From positions 1 through 9,058 of the forward strand of contig JAPCJV010000049.1 of assembly GCA_027886785.1 (NCBI GenBank): a stretch of DNA of 9,058 bases. The letters are read 5' to 3'. The translations under genes and the position numbers were made by a program. Below are positions 1 through 7,606 of this stretch, in pieces (position 1 is the stretch's first letter; every line of letters begins with the position of its first letter). The notes beneath the pieces are model-generated. The model was given only the letters and a program-made list of their open reading frames with translations, was not told the origin of the DNA and ran no database searches. The DNA is from Nitrososphaerota archaeon (lineage in GTDB: Archaea > Thermoproteota > Nitrososphaeria > Nitrososphaerales > CADDZS01).

Positions 1-134
1 GCTCAGATTACCCGTGGTATGATTGGAATTTCATTTCCGATCTTAAAGGCGCTATTGAGAAAATGGACCTCCCTGATAATGATAAGCAGAAGATACTCGG
101 AGAAAATGCAAAAAGGCTTCTGAAGATTTCGTAA
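1..134 (+). CDS. Amidohydrolase family 2 protein, C-terminal end (5' truncated)
   Basis: Only the last 43 codons are inside the window, ending at TAA 132-134. The visible peptide begins SDYPWYDWNF and ends with a helix reading ILGENAKRLLKIS. In the metal-dependent amidohydrolase family 2 (PF04909; TIM-barrel hydrolases and decarboxylases such as ACMSD), the C-terminus typically has a (S/T)DYPH-like strand carrying a catalytic or metal-proximal Asp, then 'l..ekIl..NA.rl'. Both elements are recognisable here, spaced as expected. It lies 30 bp upstream of the ThDP enzyme on the same strand, so the two are probably co-transcribed. The substrate is unknown; hydrolysis and non-oxidative decarboxylation are both possible in this family. 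The call rests on a short tail and should be read as a family assignment only. Confidence 0.72.
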   Translation, partial: SDYPWYDWNFISDLKGAIEKMDLPDNDKQKILGENAKRLLKIS

Positions 135-152
135 TCACAGCAAGTATTAACC

Positions 153-156
153 GGAG
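153..156 (+). promoter_or_regulatory. Shine-Dalgarno site that supports the TTG start at 165
   Basis: GGAG at 153-156 sits 8 nt before the TTG at 165-167. It lies just after the amidohydrolase stop. The first in-frame ATG is at codon 23, inside the conserved N-terminal ThDP domain, so this site decides for the TTG start. Confidence 0.6.
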
Positions 157-164
157 ATACCAAA

Positions 165-1931
165 TTGAACATTACTGAATCACCGAAGGTTGCCCTGGAG
201 GCCAAGTACGGATCTGATTTGATCGTTGACATGCTGAAAGCCTTTGATGTCGAGTACATCGCGTTTAACCCCGGTGCAACATTCCGAGGCATCCATGAAT
301 CGATCGTCGATTATGGCGGCAACACGATGCCAGAAGTAATAGATGACAGTCAAGAAGAAATAGCGGTGGCCAAGGCGCATGGATATGCCAGAGTGAAGCG
401 CCGTCCGATGGCTGCAATCGTCCATGATTTTGTGGGGTTGCTGCATTCTACCATCGCAATCTTTTGTGCCTTTACTGACTATGCCCCAGTTCTGGTCGTC
501 GGAGCAACGGGCCCAATGGATCTGACAAAGAGGCGGGCTGGAATCGATTGGATTCACACGGCGCTTGTCAATGGAAACGTCGTCAGGGATTATGTAAAAT
601 GGGATGATCAACCCGCGAGCATTGAGAGTATTCCTGAAACAATAATTCGAGCACACCGCGTGGCAATGCAGGAACCACAGGGACCAGTGTATGTGTGCTT
701 TGACGCTGCGTTGCAGGAGGGCGAAATGAAGAAAAAAATTTCTCCACCTGACGTATCAAAATACCCGGCCGCGACTCCGGTGTCGCCCGACCCTGAAGCA
801 CTGGGGACTGTCGCTGATCTGCTTCTAGCTGCCGAGAACCCGATCATAATGGCAGATATGGTGGGAAGGAATCCCGCTGCTGTCTCAGATCTGATAAAGC
901 TGGCTGAGCTTACCGGTACGCCGGTAATGGACCTTGGCACACGTTTCAATTTTCCCAATACCCATCCTTTAGATGCCACCCTTACTGACCTTCATAAGAA
1001 CTCGGATCTTCTGCTGGCTCTTGACGTACCTGAACTAGAATCCAAGGTTACTGAAACAGATCAGCTCACAAGAATCGTTACGAGCTCGCTTCGAGCCGAT
1101 TGTAAGATTATCAGAATGGGAGTCTCTGACCTGACGATTAGGTCTCTCATTCAAAACTACTACCGGCTCGTTCCTGCGGACATGGTGGTAACTGCTGACA
1201 CATCAATCGCCCTACCCCAACTTGCAAAACTTTGCAACGATAAGATAACTCCTCAGATGGCTCCCAGAATCAGCGAAAGATCGGAGCGACTGAGAGAGTC
1301 ACACAGCAAGACTCGTGCCAAATGGATGGAGGATGCGAAGAGGGGACGGGGAAACAAGCCGATCACGACCGCGCGGTTAGCCCTCGAGGTGTGGAAGATT
1401 ATTGCGGAGGAGGATTGGGTGTTAACAAGCCTTCACACCCAAAAAACTTGGCCTCGAAAGTTGTGGGATTGGGAGCGTCCCGACTGTTACGGTGGCAGAG
1501 ATTTAGGCACAGCCACAAATATCGGAATTTCGTTGGGAGTTGCGCTTGCTTACAAGAACACTAACAAAGTGGTGATAGATCTGCAACCGGACGGTGACTT
1601 GCTCTATGATGCGTCCTCCATCTGGACGGCAGCTCACCACCACATTCCGATATTGGTTGTTATGTTAAACAACAGGGGATATTGGAATGATTGGGATCAC
1701 CAGCTTCGAGTGACGAAGAAAAGAAACCGTCCTTTGGACAAAGCAAACATTGGAGTAGAGATAGACAATCCGCCACCCAATTTTGCGCAGCTGGCTGAGT
1801 CCATGGGTTGTTTTGGCGTCGGTCCAATTGAAGATCCGGATAAAATTAACGAGGCATTGACGACTGCATTAAGGGCAGTCAAGCAAGAGCGCACACTTGC
1901 CATAGTGGATGTAATTACCGAACCGCACTAA
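165..1931 (+). CDS. Thiamine-diphosphate-dependent enzyme (benzoylformate decarboxylase / acetolactate synthase superfamily)
   Basis: Cytoplasmic ThDP enzyme of 588 aa, the usual length for the family, with the three-domain order Pyr-binding (about 12-180), central (about 210-345) and PP-binding (about 400-585). The ThDP-activating glutamate is E64 in the stretch QEEIAVAKAHGYAR, matching the family's 'E....A..GYAR'. The Mg-ThDP motif is P475-D476-G477, then 24 residues, then N502-N503. The usual first Gly of GDG is Pro, while the metal-ligating Asp and Asn are kept. The phrases QPDGDL, WTAAHHHIP and KRNRP resemble, from memory, a group of bacterial 'thiamine pyrophosphate-requiring' proteins found near aromatic-degradation genes rather than true acetolactate synthases; no small regulatory subunit is adjacent. 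The start is TTG with GGAG 8 nt upstream. The likely reaction is decarboxylation or carboligation of a 2-oxo acid, with the substrate unknown. Its stop is 3 bp from the stop of the opposing gene. Confidence 0.9.
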   Translation: MNITESPKVALEAKYGSDLIVDMLKAFDVEYIAFNPGATFRGIHESIVDYGGNTMPEVIDDSQEEIAVAKAHGYARVKRRPMAAIVHDFVGLLHSTIAIFCAFTDYAPVLVVGATGPMDLTKRRAGIDWIHTALVNGNVVRDYVKWDDQPASIESIPETIIRAHRVAMQEPQGPVYVCFDAALQEGEMKKKISPPDVSKYPAATPVSPDPEALGTVADLLLAAENPIIMADMVGRNPAAVSDLIKLAELTGTPVMDLGTRFNFPNTHPLDATLTDLHKNSDLLLALDVPELESKVTETDQLTRIVTSSLRADCKIIRMGVSDLTIRSLIQNYYRLVPADMVVTADTSIALPQLAKLCNDKITPQMAPRISERSERLRESHSKTRAKWMEDAKRGRGNKPITTARLALEVWKIIAEEDWVLTSLHTQKTWPRKLWDWERPDCYGGRDLGTATNIGISLGVALAYKNTNKVVIDLQPDGDLLYDASSIWTAAHHHIPILVVMLNNRGYWNDWDHQLRVTKKRNRPLDKANIGVEIDNPPPNFAQLAESMGCFGVGPIEDPDKINEALTTALRAVKQERTLAIVDVITEPH

Positions 1932-1934
1932 ATG

Positions 1935-2558
1935 TCAGGATCCGCATGGATGAGAAACGTTTCCGGGAAAAATTAGAATAGGAGTTCCTGGCATCCCGAA
2001 CCAATCCCGTTCAAGTACCCATTGATTATTCGAGAATTCAAAGTCTGTCTCCAGCGGGACTTTTAACGTCTCGTTGCCCGTTGTCGACACGTACCACAGC
2101 GTCGCCATCACAAAAGCTCTGGTTTGAACTCCGAGTGTAAAGTTCACGTCACAGATCGTGTAGTTGAACTTCGGAGTATTTTTCGCAAACACTTCCCACA
2201 CGGCCCTGAGATCCTCAGAGCAGTTGTTGGAACCCGTGGGGATGTTGCAATCATACCGGCCATCGCTGATGTTTAAGAAATTACTTCCATTGACAAACCA
2301 CCACAAGGCTTCATAGGTATCAGTGTAACCAGACATTATCGCGCTCACATTCTTCTGGCCGATCGCATTCCAGTGCGCATAAGCAAGAGGTGAAATTCTT
2401 TGAAAGATGGATGAAGTATTTGTTGGGGATACAGAATTATTTTTACTATTCATGTTGTAGCCATAAAATACTACGGCAATCAAAACTATGAGTGCTGTAA
2501 TTGCAAGGATCGCAGCTAATTGTGGTGATGTCCATGTAATGCCTAAATTTCTCCTCAC
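1935..2558 (-). CDS. Membrane-anchored, sequon-rich extracytoplasmic protein, probable NTF2-like domain
   Basis: A 207-aa protein starting with GTG; an in-frame TGA lies four codons upstream, so this is the first possible start. The N-terminus is short and basic (MRRN), followed by one hydrophobic helix at about residues 13-33, then a Ser/Thr/Asn linker and a soluble domain (about 55-207). Positive-inside topology puts the domain outside the cell. It has ten N-X-S/T sequons (N40, 47, 70, 90, 96, 112, 132, 139, 162, 200) and four Cys (104, 113, 136, 205) that could form two disulfides. The pattern 'SPLAYAHWNAI..KNVSAIM..Y' followed by Trp-rich strands (EALWWFVNGS, LWYVS, WVLERDW) resembles NTF2/SnoaL-like domains of archaeal surface proteins. 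It follows L1 by 59 bp on the same strand, so it may be the distal operon gene. GGGGAGG lies upstream at a long 13-nt spacing. Function unknown; a substrate-binding or electron-transfer accessory role would be guesswork. Confidence 0.72.
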   Translation of the reverse strand: MRRNLGITWTSPQLAAILAITALIVLIAVVFYGYNMNSKNNSVSPTNTSSIFQRISPLAYAHWNAIGQKNVSAIMSGYTDTYEALWWFVNGSNFLNISDGRYDCNIPTGSNNCSEDLRAVWEVFAKNTPKFNYTICDVNFTLGVQTRAFVMATLWYVSTTGNETLKVPLETDFEFSNNQWVLERDWFGMPGTPILIFPGNVSHPCGS

Positions 2559-2617
2559 AGATGGGTATCAGCCTCCCCTACTTTCGACTCCGTTTTTTTC
2601 GGAATAACGGATCCAGA

Positions 2618-4831
2618 CTACTGCGAAGAGTCCATTAAGAGAAGCATTCTTTCAGGCATGAAAGGCAGTTCCCGCAGTCTTGTGCCCGTCGCATTGAACA
2701 CGGCGTTTCCGATCGCCGCCGGAACGGGCACTATGGGAATCTCCCCCAGAGACTTTGGGCCAAATGGATCGGTGGACTCTACAAATTCGACTTCTATCTT
2801 AGGTATCATAATATGGTTTGGAAGTCTGTAATTCAAGAAGCTCGGATTCTGCATCGCGCCATAATTTGGATCTATCAACACCTTCTCAGAAAGAGCCATT
2901 CCCATTCCCATAACAACTGCCCCCTGAACTTGGCTCTCAGCCGTTAGGCGGTTCACAATCTGCCCCGATTCGTGGCAGGCAAGGTATCCTGTAACTTTGA
3001 TTACACCTGTTTCGGAATCCACCTCCACTTCTGCAAAGTGCGCCGCGAACGAGTATCTGTGTTTACCTACCGGAAGTGAAGGCTCCGTGACTTGGCTTTC
3101 GACCAGCTCGTCAACTCCTACGTTTTCGAGAAATCTATACAGTGGAACGGGAATTTTCTCATCGTGTCTTTGGCATACAAGTCCATCTCTGACATCAAAC
3201 TCGGCCTGCCCTAAATTGAAGTAGTCTGAAGCGAGAGAGATGATTTTCTCCCTTATCTTTAGGGCAGCTGCTCGAACCGCAGTCCCAGTATAGGAGGTGG
3301 TCCTGCTTCCGGACTCGCCTATTGAAAAAGGACATGTTTCAGTGTCCCCCGAGATTAATCTAACGCTTTCAAGTGGCACGCCCAAGGCATCAGCTGCAAT
3401 CGCTGCCATAGTTGTCTTGGCACCCGTCCCTATGTCGACGACCCCGACATATACTTCCAAAGTTCCATTCTGCTTCAACTTGATCAAAGCTTCACCCTTG
3501 CCCACGAAGGAGTGCCAAGTAGCCATCGCGGTACCGACGCCGATCAACTTTTCAGAATGGTTACTTCTTCGCGAACTACCGGGGTTAGCCCATCTTTTCC
3601 TCCATCCAAACTTTTCAGCTCCAATTTCAAGGCACTCTTTCAGGCTATTTGACAAGAACTCTTCTGTTCCATGGAACTTTGCGATCGCGTTCTTCAACCG
3701 GAACTCGACCGGATCCACGCCGAGCTCGTTCGCAATCTCGTCCATGAAGGTCTCTGACGCAAAGCACGCCTGTGGACCTGTCGGTGCCCGCATATGAGCT
3801 GTGGTCGGAGTGTTCGTGTAAACCCCATTAACTTCGGCACTCCAAGAATCACACGAATAATAATCTTCAGCGCCGTTTAGGAACTTGCTCTGCTTGATCG
3901 CCCTTGTATATGCCCCTATGTCGCAATACCCTTTCAGATCGACGCCTAGTACTTTTGTCCCTCTTACTGCTGCACGGAGATGTTGCTTTGAGGACCACCT
4001 GCCGTGGACACCGGTGAAATCTTGTTCCCTGCTGTACTCGACTATCACGGGCCGCCTCGCCTTTCGCGCGAGCAGAGCAGCGATGATGTCATAATTCATC
4101 GAGTTGTTCTTGTTCCCAAAGCCACCCCCTTTGTACAGACAGATGACGCGAACGTTTTCAAGCTTGAGCCCCAGGTCGGCCGCGAGGCCTTCCCTGCAAG
4201 AAGAGATCCCCTGTGTTGCGGCAACTACCGTCAGTTTTTCTACATTGTCATCCCACCAGGCAAGCGAGACCCCGGGCTCAAGGGGAGCATTGTGCACTCG
4301 TGAAGTGACGTAATCCCGCTCGATTACGAGATCTGCTTTACTGAAAGATTCTGCAGAATTTCCAAACCCATAGCTCAGTGGGCCGATTACGTTTCCACTA
4401 TCCCAGATTTTCGGGGAATCTGGCTTCAGAGCTTGATCGAGATCGAACACTGATGGGAGCTCATCATACACAACTTCTACAGACTCTGCACCTTGCTGAG
4501 CTGCTTTTCTTGATGTCGCGGCGACTGCTCCGATGCAATCTCCGACAAACCGAACATGATCCGTAAACACTCTTCTTGGGTGCTCCCTCTCTCCGGCGGT
4601 CCAGACAGTTTCGTCCTCCAGGCAGGTGATTATTCCGATAATACCGTTCGTTGCTTTGCTTTTGTCGATACTCCTTACGATTCCGTGGGGTATTGAACTC
4701 TGGATGATTCTCGCGTACAGCATGTCAGGAACTTTCCAATCGGCACCATAGCGCGCCCGCCCAGTTGCCCGATCTATTCCATCAATTCTTGGGTAAGAAT
4801 TCGTCCGAACTTCCTGCAATACCAGAGCCAT
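2618..4831 (-). CDS. Molybdenum hydroxylase large (MCD-binding) subunit, paralog L1 (CoxL/XDH/aldehyde oxidoreductase family)
   Basis: Complete 737-aa catalytic subunit binding the molybdopterin cofactor. From the N-terminus: the a/b-hammerhead domain (RIDG..RATGRARYGADW from residue 15), 'LEPGVSLAWW' at 184-193, the first Mo-pterin loop GGGFGNK at 235-241, active-site loop R348-APTGP, DIGTGAKT at 466-473 (where many relatives have GQG), IGESGSRTT at 504-512, and catalytic Glu E697 in KSLGE near the C-terminus. E697 matches the base that activates the Mo-bound water throughout this family. The VAYxCSFR loop of form I CO dehydrogenase is absent, so an aldehyde or N-heterocycle is the more likely substrate. 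GTG in place of GQG recalls PaoC/YagR-type aldehyde oxidoreductases. It is the second of two tandem large subunits, 54 bp after L2, and has no small or medium subunit of its own. Starts at ATG with only a weak upstream AGG. Confidence 0.92.
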   Translation of the reverse strand: MALVLQEVRTNSYPRIDGIDRATGRARYGADWKVPDMLYARIIQSSIPHGIVRSIDKSKATNGIIGIITCLEDETVWTAGEREHPRRVFTDHVRFVGDCIGAVAATSRKAAQQGAESVEVVYDELPSVFDLDQALKPDSPKIWDSGNVIGPLSYGFGNSAESFSKADLVIERDYVTSRVHNAPLEPGVSLAWWDDNVEKLTVVAATQGISSCREGLAADLGLKLENVRVICLYKGGGFGNKNNSMNYDIIAALLARKARRPVIVEYSREQDFTGVHGRWSSKQHLRAAVRGTKVLGVDLKGYCDIGAYTRAIKQSKFLNGAEDYYSCDSWSAEVNGVYTNTPTTAHMRAPTGPQACFASETFMDEIANELGVDPVEFRLKNAIAKFHGTEEFLSNSLKECLEIGAEKFGWRKRWANPGSSRRSNHSEKLIGVGTAMATWHSFVGKGEALIKLKQNGTLEVYVGVVDIGTGAKTTMAAIAADALGVPLESVRLISGDTETCPFSIGESGSRTTSYTGTAVRAAALKIREKIISLASDYFNLGQAEFDVRDGLVCQRHDEKIPVPLYRFLENVGVDELVESQVTEPSLPVGKHRYSFAAHFAEVEVDSETGVIKVTGYLACHESGQIVNRLTAESQVQGAVVMGMGMALSEKVLIDPNYGAMQNPSFLNYRLPNHIMIPKIEVEFVESTDPFGPKSLGEIPIVPVPAAIGNAVFNATGTRLRELPFMPERMLLLMDSSQ

Positions 4832-4885
4832 TTTTCAAAATCGCCTAAAACAGTCAACAGGAGGGGGAATGGCTTGATCCAAACG

Positions 4886-7102
4886 CTAGCTTTCGATCGC
4901 GTCGAGAACTTTTTCCGGTGTGAAGGGTAGTTTCCGAATTCTCTTGCCGGTCGCGTTGAAAATCGCGTTGCCTATAGCTGGTGGTGCTGGAACAATACTG
5001 GTCTCGCCCAAAGACTTGGGACCATAAGGATCTTTCAGTTCGGAAAATAGAACTTCTATCTTGGGAATGGATGTATGGTTAGGCAACCTGTAATTCAGAA
5101 AACTGGGGTTGGCGACCGAGCCGTAGTTTTGGTCGATTAAGAGATTCTCAGATAGTGCCATCCCTATCCCCATCACAATGCCACCCTGCACCTGGTTTTC
5201 CGCGGTCAAGCGATTCACAATTTCACCAGAGTCATGTGCCGCGACGTAATTTGTTACCTTTACTTCGCCGGTTTCGGAGTCGATCTCGACTTCGGCAAAG
5301 TGCGCAGCAAAGGAGAGGCGTTCGGTGTGTTCTGGTAGCTTCGGATTTGTCTGAGCCTTTTCCTCAACATAGCCTAGCCCGGAACTTGAAATTACGTCCG
5401 AAATTTTCATCGAGTTCCTTCCATTTGTGATAGTATCGTCTTCGATCCTCAGATCGGTTTTACCCAGTTTTGAGTAAGCGAGCGAAAACAATCTAGTCTT
5501 CAGTTTCATTGCTGCTTCTCTCACCGCGGTTCCAACGAGTCCAGTTGTCATGCTCCCCACCTCGGCGATTGCAAAGGGAGAGATGGAGGAATCTCCGTAG
5601 ACGATCCTGACTTTCTCTACTGGAACACCAAGCACATTAGCCGCGATGATGGCCAATTGTGTTTTAGCACCAGTCCCAATATCTACGACGCCAGCGGACA
5701 CCTCCAAGATTCCATCACTGGTCATCCGTGCCCAAGCTTCACCCTGCCCTAACAACGAATGCCAGCTCGCCACCGCCATTCCTACCCCCACAAGTTTCTT
5801 TTCTCGGAGTGCGGAAATCCCTCTCGGAGGAGGCCGCCACCTTCCTCGCCAATCGAAAGCCTCAGAGCCGGTTAGGGCGCACTCTTCCAGCCCGTTGGAA
5901 GTAAGATGCATGTGTCCGTGCGGTTTAACCACAAAATTCCTCAGACGAAGTTCAATTGGGTTCACTCCTATCTCATATGCGACCTCGTCGACCAATGTTT
6001 CGACCGAGAAACAGGAAGGCGGACCAGCCGGAGCGCGTACGTAGCCCGTAGCTGCGGTGTTTGTATGTACTCCGTAAACGTCAGCTTTCCATGCATCCCA
6101 AGAATAGTAAGTGTCCGGGCCATTGATGTAGGACAACCCGGGGCGAAATCGGACGTATGCCCCGATGCCGCAGTACGCCTGGAGTTCGATCGCAAGAAGT
6201 TTCATATCAGCTTTGGAAACGGCTACACGAAGGTGCTGATCGGTGGACCACCTTGCGTGAGTCCCGGCAAAATCCTGTTCTCTGCTGTACTCTAACATGA
6301 CAGGCTTGCCGGCTTTTTTTGCCAGGCGCGCGCAGATGTCATCGTAATTCGACGCTCCCCCACTTCCAAAACCTCCGCCTTTGAAAAGCGTGATCGTCCT
6401 GATTTTATCCATGGGGATCCCTAGATCTGCCGAGAGAGATTGCCGCGCCATGTGGACCGTCTGGGTAGAGACTACCACGGTCAACTTGTCGTTTTCCCAC
6501 CAGGCAAGAGAAACGGGTGGTTCGAGCTGCGCTCGCGAGACCCTCGGAGTCGAATAGTCCCTTTCGAGTATCAGGTCGGCGCTGTCAAAACATTCCTTGA
6601 CATTCCCAAAAGTCTCCGTGATTGGGAGAGTAACATTTCCTTCGTCCCACACCTTGGGTGCTCCTTCTTTTCTCGCTTCCTCAATAGTAAAGACAGCAGG
6701 CAGCTCTTCGTATTCTACTTCGATAGCCTGGACGGCTTGCTCTGCGACTTTCCTCGACGTAGCGGCGACGGCGGCGATCGTTTCCCCCAAGAACCTCACA
6801 CGGTCTGGCAAAGCTCGCCTTTCATGATCCCTGTCACCCATACGCCAGATCGTTTTGTCATCGAGGCACGTGATGATTGCCCTAACTCCAAGAATGCTCA
6901 TTGCCTTTGAGGTATCGATTTTTCTCACATGTCCGTGGGCTATGGAGCTGGTCAGAACGCGCGCGTACAGCATGCCCGGAACTTTCCAGTCAGCACCGTA
7001 CCTAGCCTTTCCAGAAACCCGTTCGTTGCCATCGATCCTAGAATGAGTAGTAACTAGGCGGGATCTTGCATCATGCTTGTCCTCTAGTACTTGAGCTGCC
7101 AA
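4886..7102 (-). CDS. Molybdenum hydroxylase large (MCD-binding) subunit, paralog L2 (CoxL/XDH/aldehyde oxidoreductase family)
   Basis: Complete 738-aa catalytic subunit, colinear with L1 along its whole length and sharing many identical blocks (ARYGADWKVP, EYSREQDF, FAAHFAEVE, NPSFLNYRLPNH). Landmarks are the hammerhead start RIDG at 22-25, 'LEPPVSLAWW' at 193-202, GGGFGSG at 242-248, active-site loop R356-APAGP, DIGTGAK at 474-480, IAEVGSMTT at 512-520 and catalytic Glu E700 in KSLGE. Relative to L1 it lacks the Lys after FG.. and has AEVGSM where L1 has GESGSR. The start is TTG, 6 nt after the small-subunit stop and in the same reading frame. No other start codon exists before the conserved N-terminus, and GGAG lies 12 nt upstream. 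Its position directly after the small subunit makes it the default partner of that subunit. CO dehydrogenase is unlikely, because the Cys-containing loop is missing. Substrate unknown. Confidence 0.92.
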   Translation of the reverse strand: MAAQVLEDKHDARSRLVTTHSRIDGNERVSGKARYGADWKVPGMLYARVLTSSIAHGHVRKIDTSKAMSILGVRAIITCLDDKTIWRMGDRDHERRALPDRVRFLGETIAAVAATSRKVAEQAVQAIEVEYEELPAVFTIEEARKEGAPKVWDEGNVTLPITETFGNVKECFDSADLILERDYSTPRVSRAQLEPPVSLAWWENDKLTVVVSTQTVHMARQSLSADLGIPMDKIRTITLFKGGGFGSGGASNYDDICARLAKKAGKPVMLEYSREQDFAGTHARWSTDQHLRVAVSKADMKLLAIELQAYCGIGAYVRFRPGLSYINGPDTYYSWDAWKADVYGVHTNTAATGYVRAPAGPPSCFSVETLVDEVAYEIGVNPIELRLRNFVVKPHGHMHLTSNGLEECALTGSEAFDWRGRWRPPPRGISALREKKLVGVGMAVASWHSLLGQGEAWARMTSDGILEVSAGVVDIGTGAKTQLAIIAANVLGVPVEKVRIVYGDSSISPFAIAEVGSMTTGLVGTAVREAAMKLKTRLFSLAYSKLGKTDLRIEDDTITNGRNSMKISDVISSSGLGYVEEKAQTNPKLPEHTERLSFAAHFAEVEIDSETGEVKVTNYVAAHDSGEIVNRLTAENQVQGGIVMGIGMALSENLLIDQNYGSVANPSFLNYRLPNHTSIPKIEVLFSELKDPYGPKSLGETSIVPAPPAIGNAIFNATGKRIRKLPFTPEKVLDAIES

Positions 7103-7108
7103 CTTTGC

Positions 7109-7606
7109 TCAACACTCCATTTTCCGTGCCTGCAAAGCAGCAACTTCCGCCACCGCTTCGACGATCTTGTTGTATGCGCCGCACCTGCAAATGTTCCCGG
7201 AAAGAGCTTCCTTGATCTCTTCTTCGCTGGGTACTCGTCCGTCTAGATCGTCCAGAAAACCCTTCGAGCTGATTATCTGTCCGGAAGTACAAAACCCGCA
7301 CTGGAGGGAATCGTGCACCCAGAACGCCTTCTGGATGGGCGACAACTCGTTCTTTTCTGAAAGACCTTCGATCGTTACTATTTTTTGTCCCTGGGCTTCG
7401 GCAGCCAGCATCGTGCAAGAACAGACCGCTCTCCCATTTACGAGAACTGCGCATGCGCCGCAGACGGTTTCGTCGCAGCCTTTTTTCGAACCAGTTAGAT
7501 CGAGCGAATCTCTCAAAACATCCAGAAGCGAATCCCTGGTGTCGATCTCGACGGTCCTCTCGGCACCGTTCACCTCGAATTTCACCGTTAGGGAAGTGTT
7601 CATCAT
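7109..7606 (-). CDS. Molybdenum hydroxylase small subunit with two [2Fe-2S] clusters (CoxS-like)
   Basis: A 165-aa electron-transfer subunit that passes electrons from the Mo site to FAD. The N-terminal plant-ferredoxin-like domain carries the first cluster at C44, C49, C52 and C64 (C-x4-C-x2-C-x11-C, in GCDETVCGAC...CSC). The C-terminal helical domain carries the second at C103, C106, C140 and C142 (QCGFC...NICRC). Gln102 before C103 is the residue that usually contacts the pterin. C62 is an extra Cys where relatives often have Asn. There is no Tat or other signal peptide, unlike the periplasmic PaoA, so the complex should be cytoplasmic. Its ATG overlaps the medium-subunit stop (ATGA), implying translational coupling, and GAGGTGA lies 10 nt upstream. 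A second ATG follows immediately (7603), but the first has the better spacing. The gene ends at TGA, 6 nt before the L2 start. Confidence 0.95.
   Translation of the reverse strand: MMNTSLTVKFEVNGAERTVEIDTRDSLLDVLRDSLDLTGSKKGCDETVCGACAVLVNGRAVCSCTMLAAEAQGQKIVTIEGLSEKNELSPIQKAFWVHDSLQCGFCTSGQIISSKGFLDDLDGRVPSEEEIKEALSGNICRCGAYNKIVEAVAEVAALQARKMEC

Noticed and set aside
165..1931. Acetolactate synthase of branched-chain amino acid synthesis
   Set aside because: No regulatory small subunit or ilv neighbour, and the PDG motif with its surrounding residues fits a different ThDP group better.
2589..2611. Small inverted repeat (TCCGTT / AACGGA) after L1 as a terminator
   Set aside because: The stem is only 6 bp with an 11-nt loop, and on the - strand it is not followed by a T-tract.
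4859..4877. AGGAGG followed by ATG on the + strand in the L2-L1 gap
   Set aside because: The ATG at 4869 runs into TGA after two codons, so nothing is encoded; the purine run is probably chance.
7071..7454. Open - strand frame overlapping the small-subunit gene, and the other long open frames opposite or inside the ThDP, L1, L2 and medium-subunit genes
   Set aside because: They are antisense or alternate-frame shadows of well-supported genes with low-complexity Arg/Ser-rich translations and no family signature.
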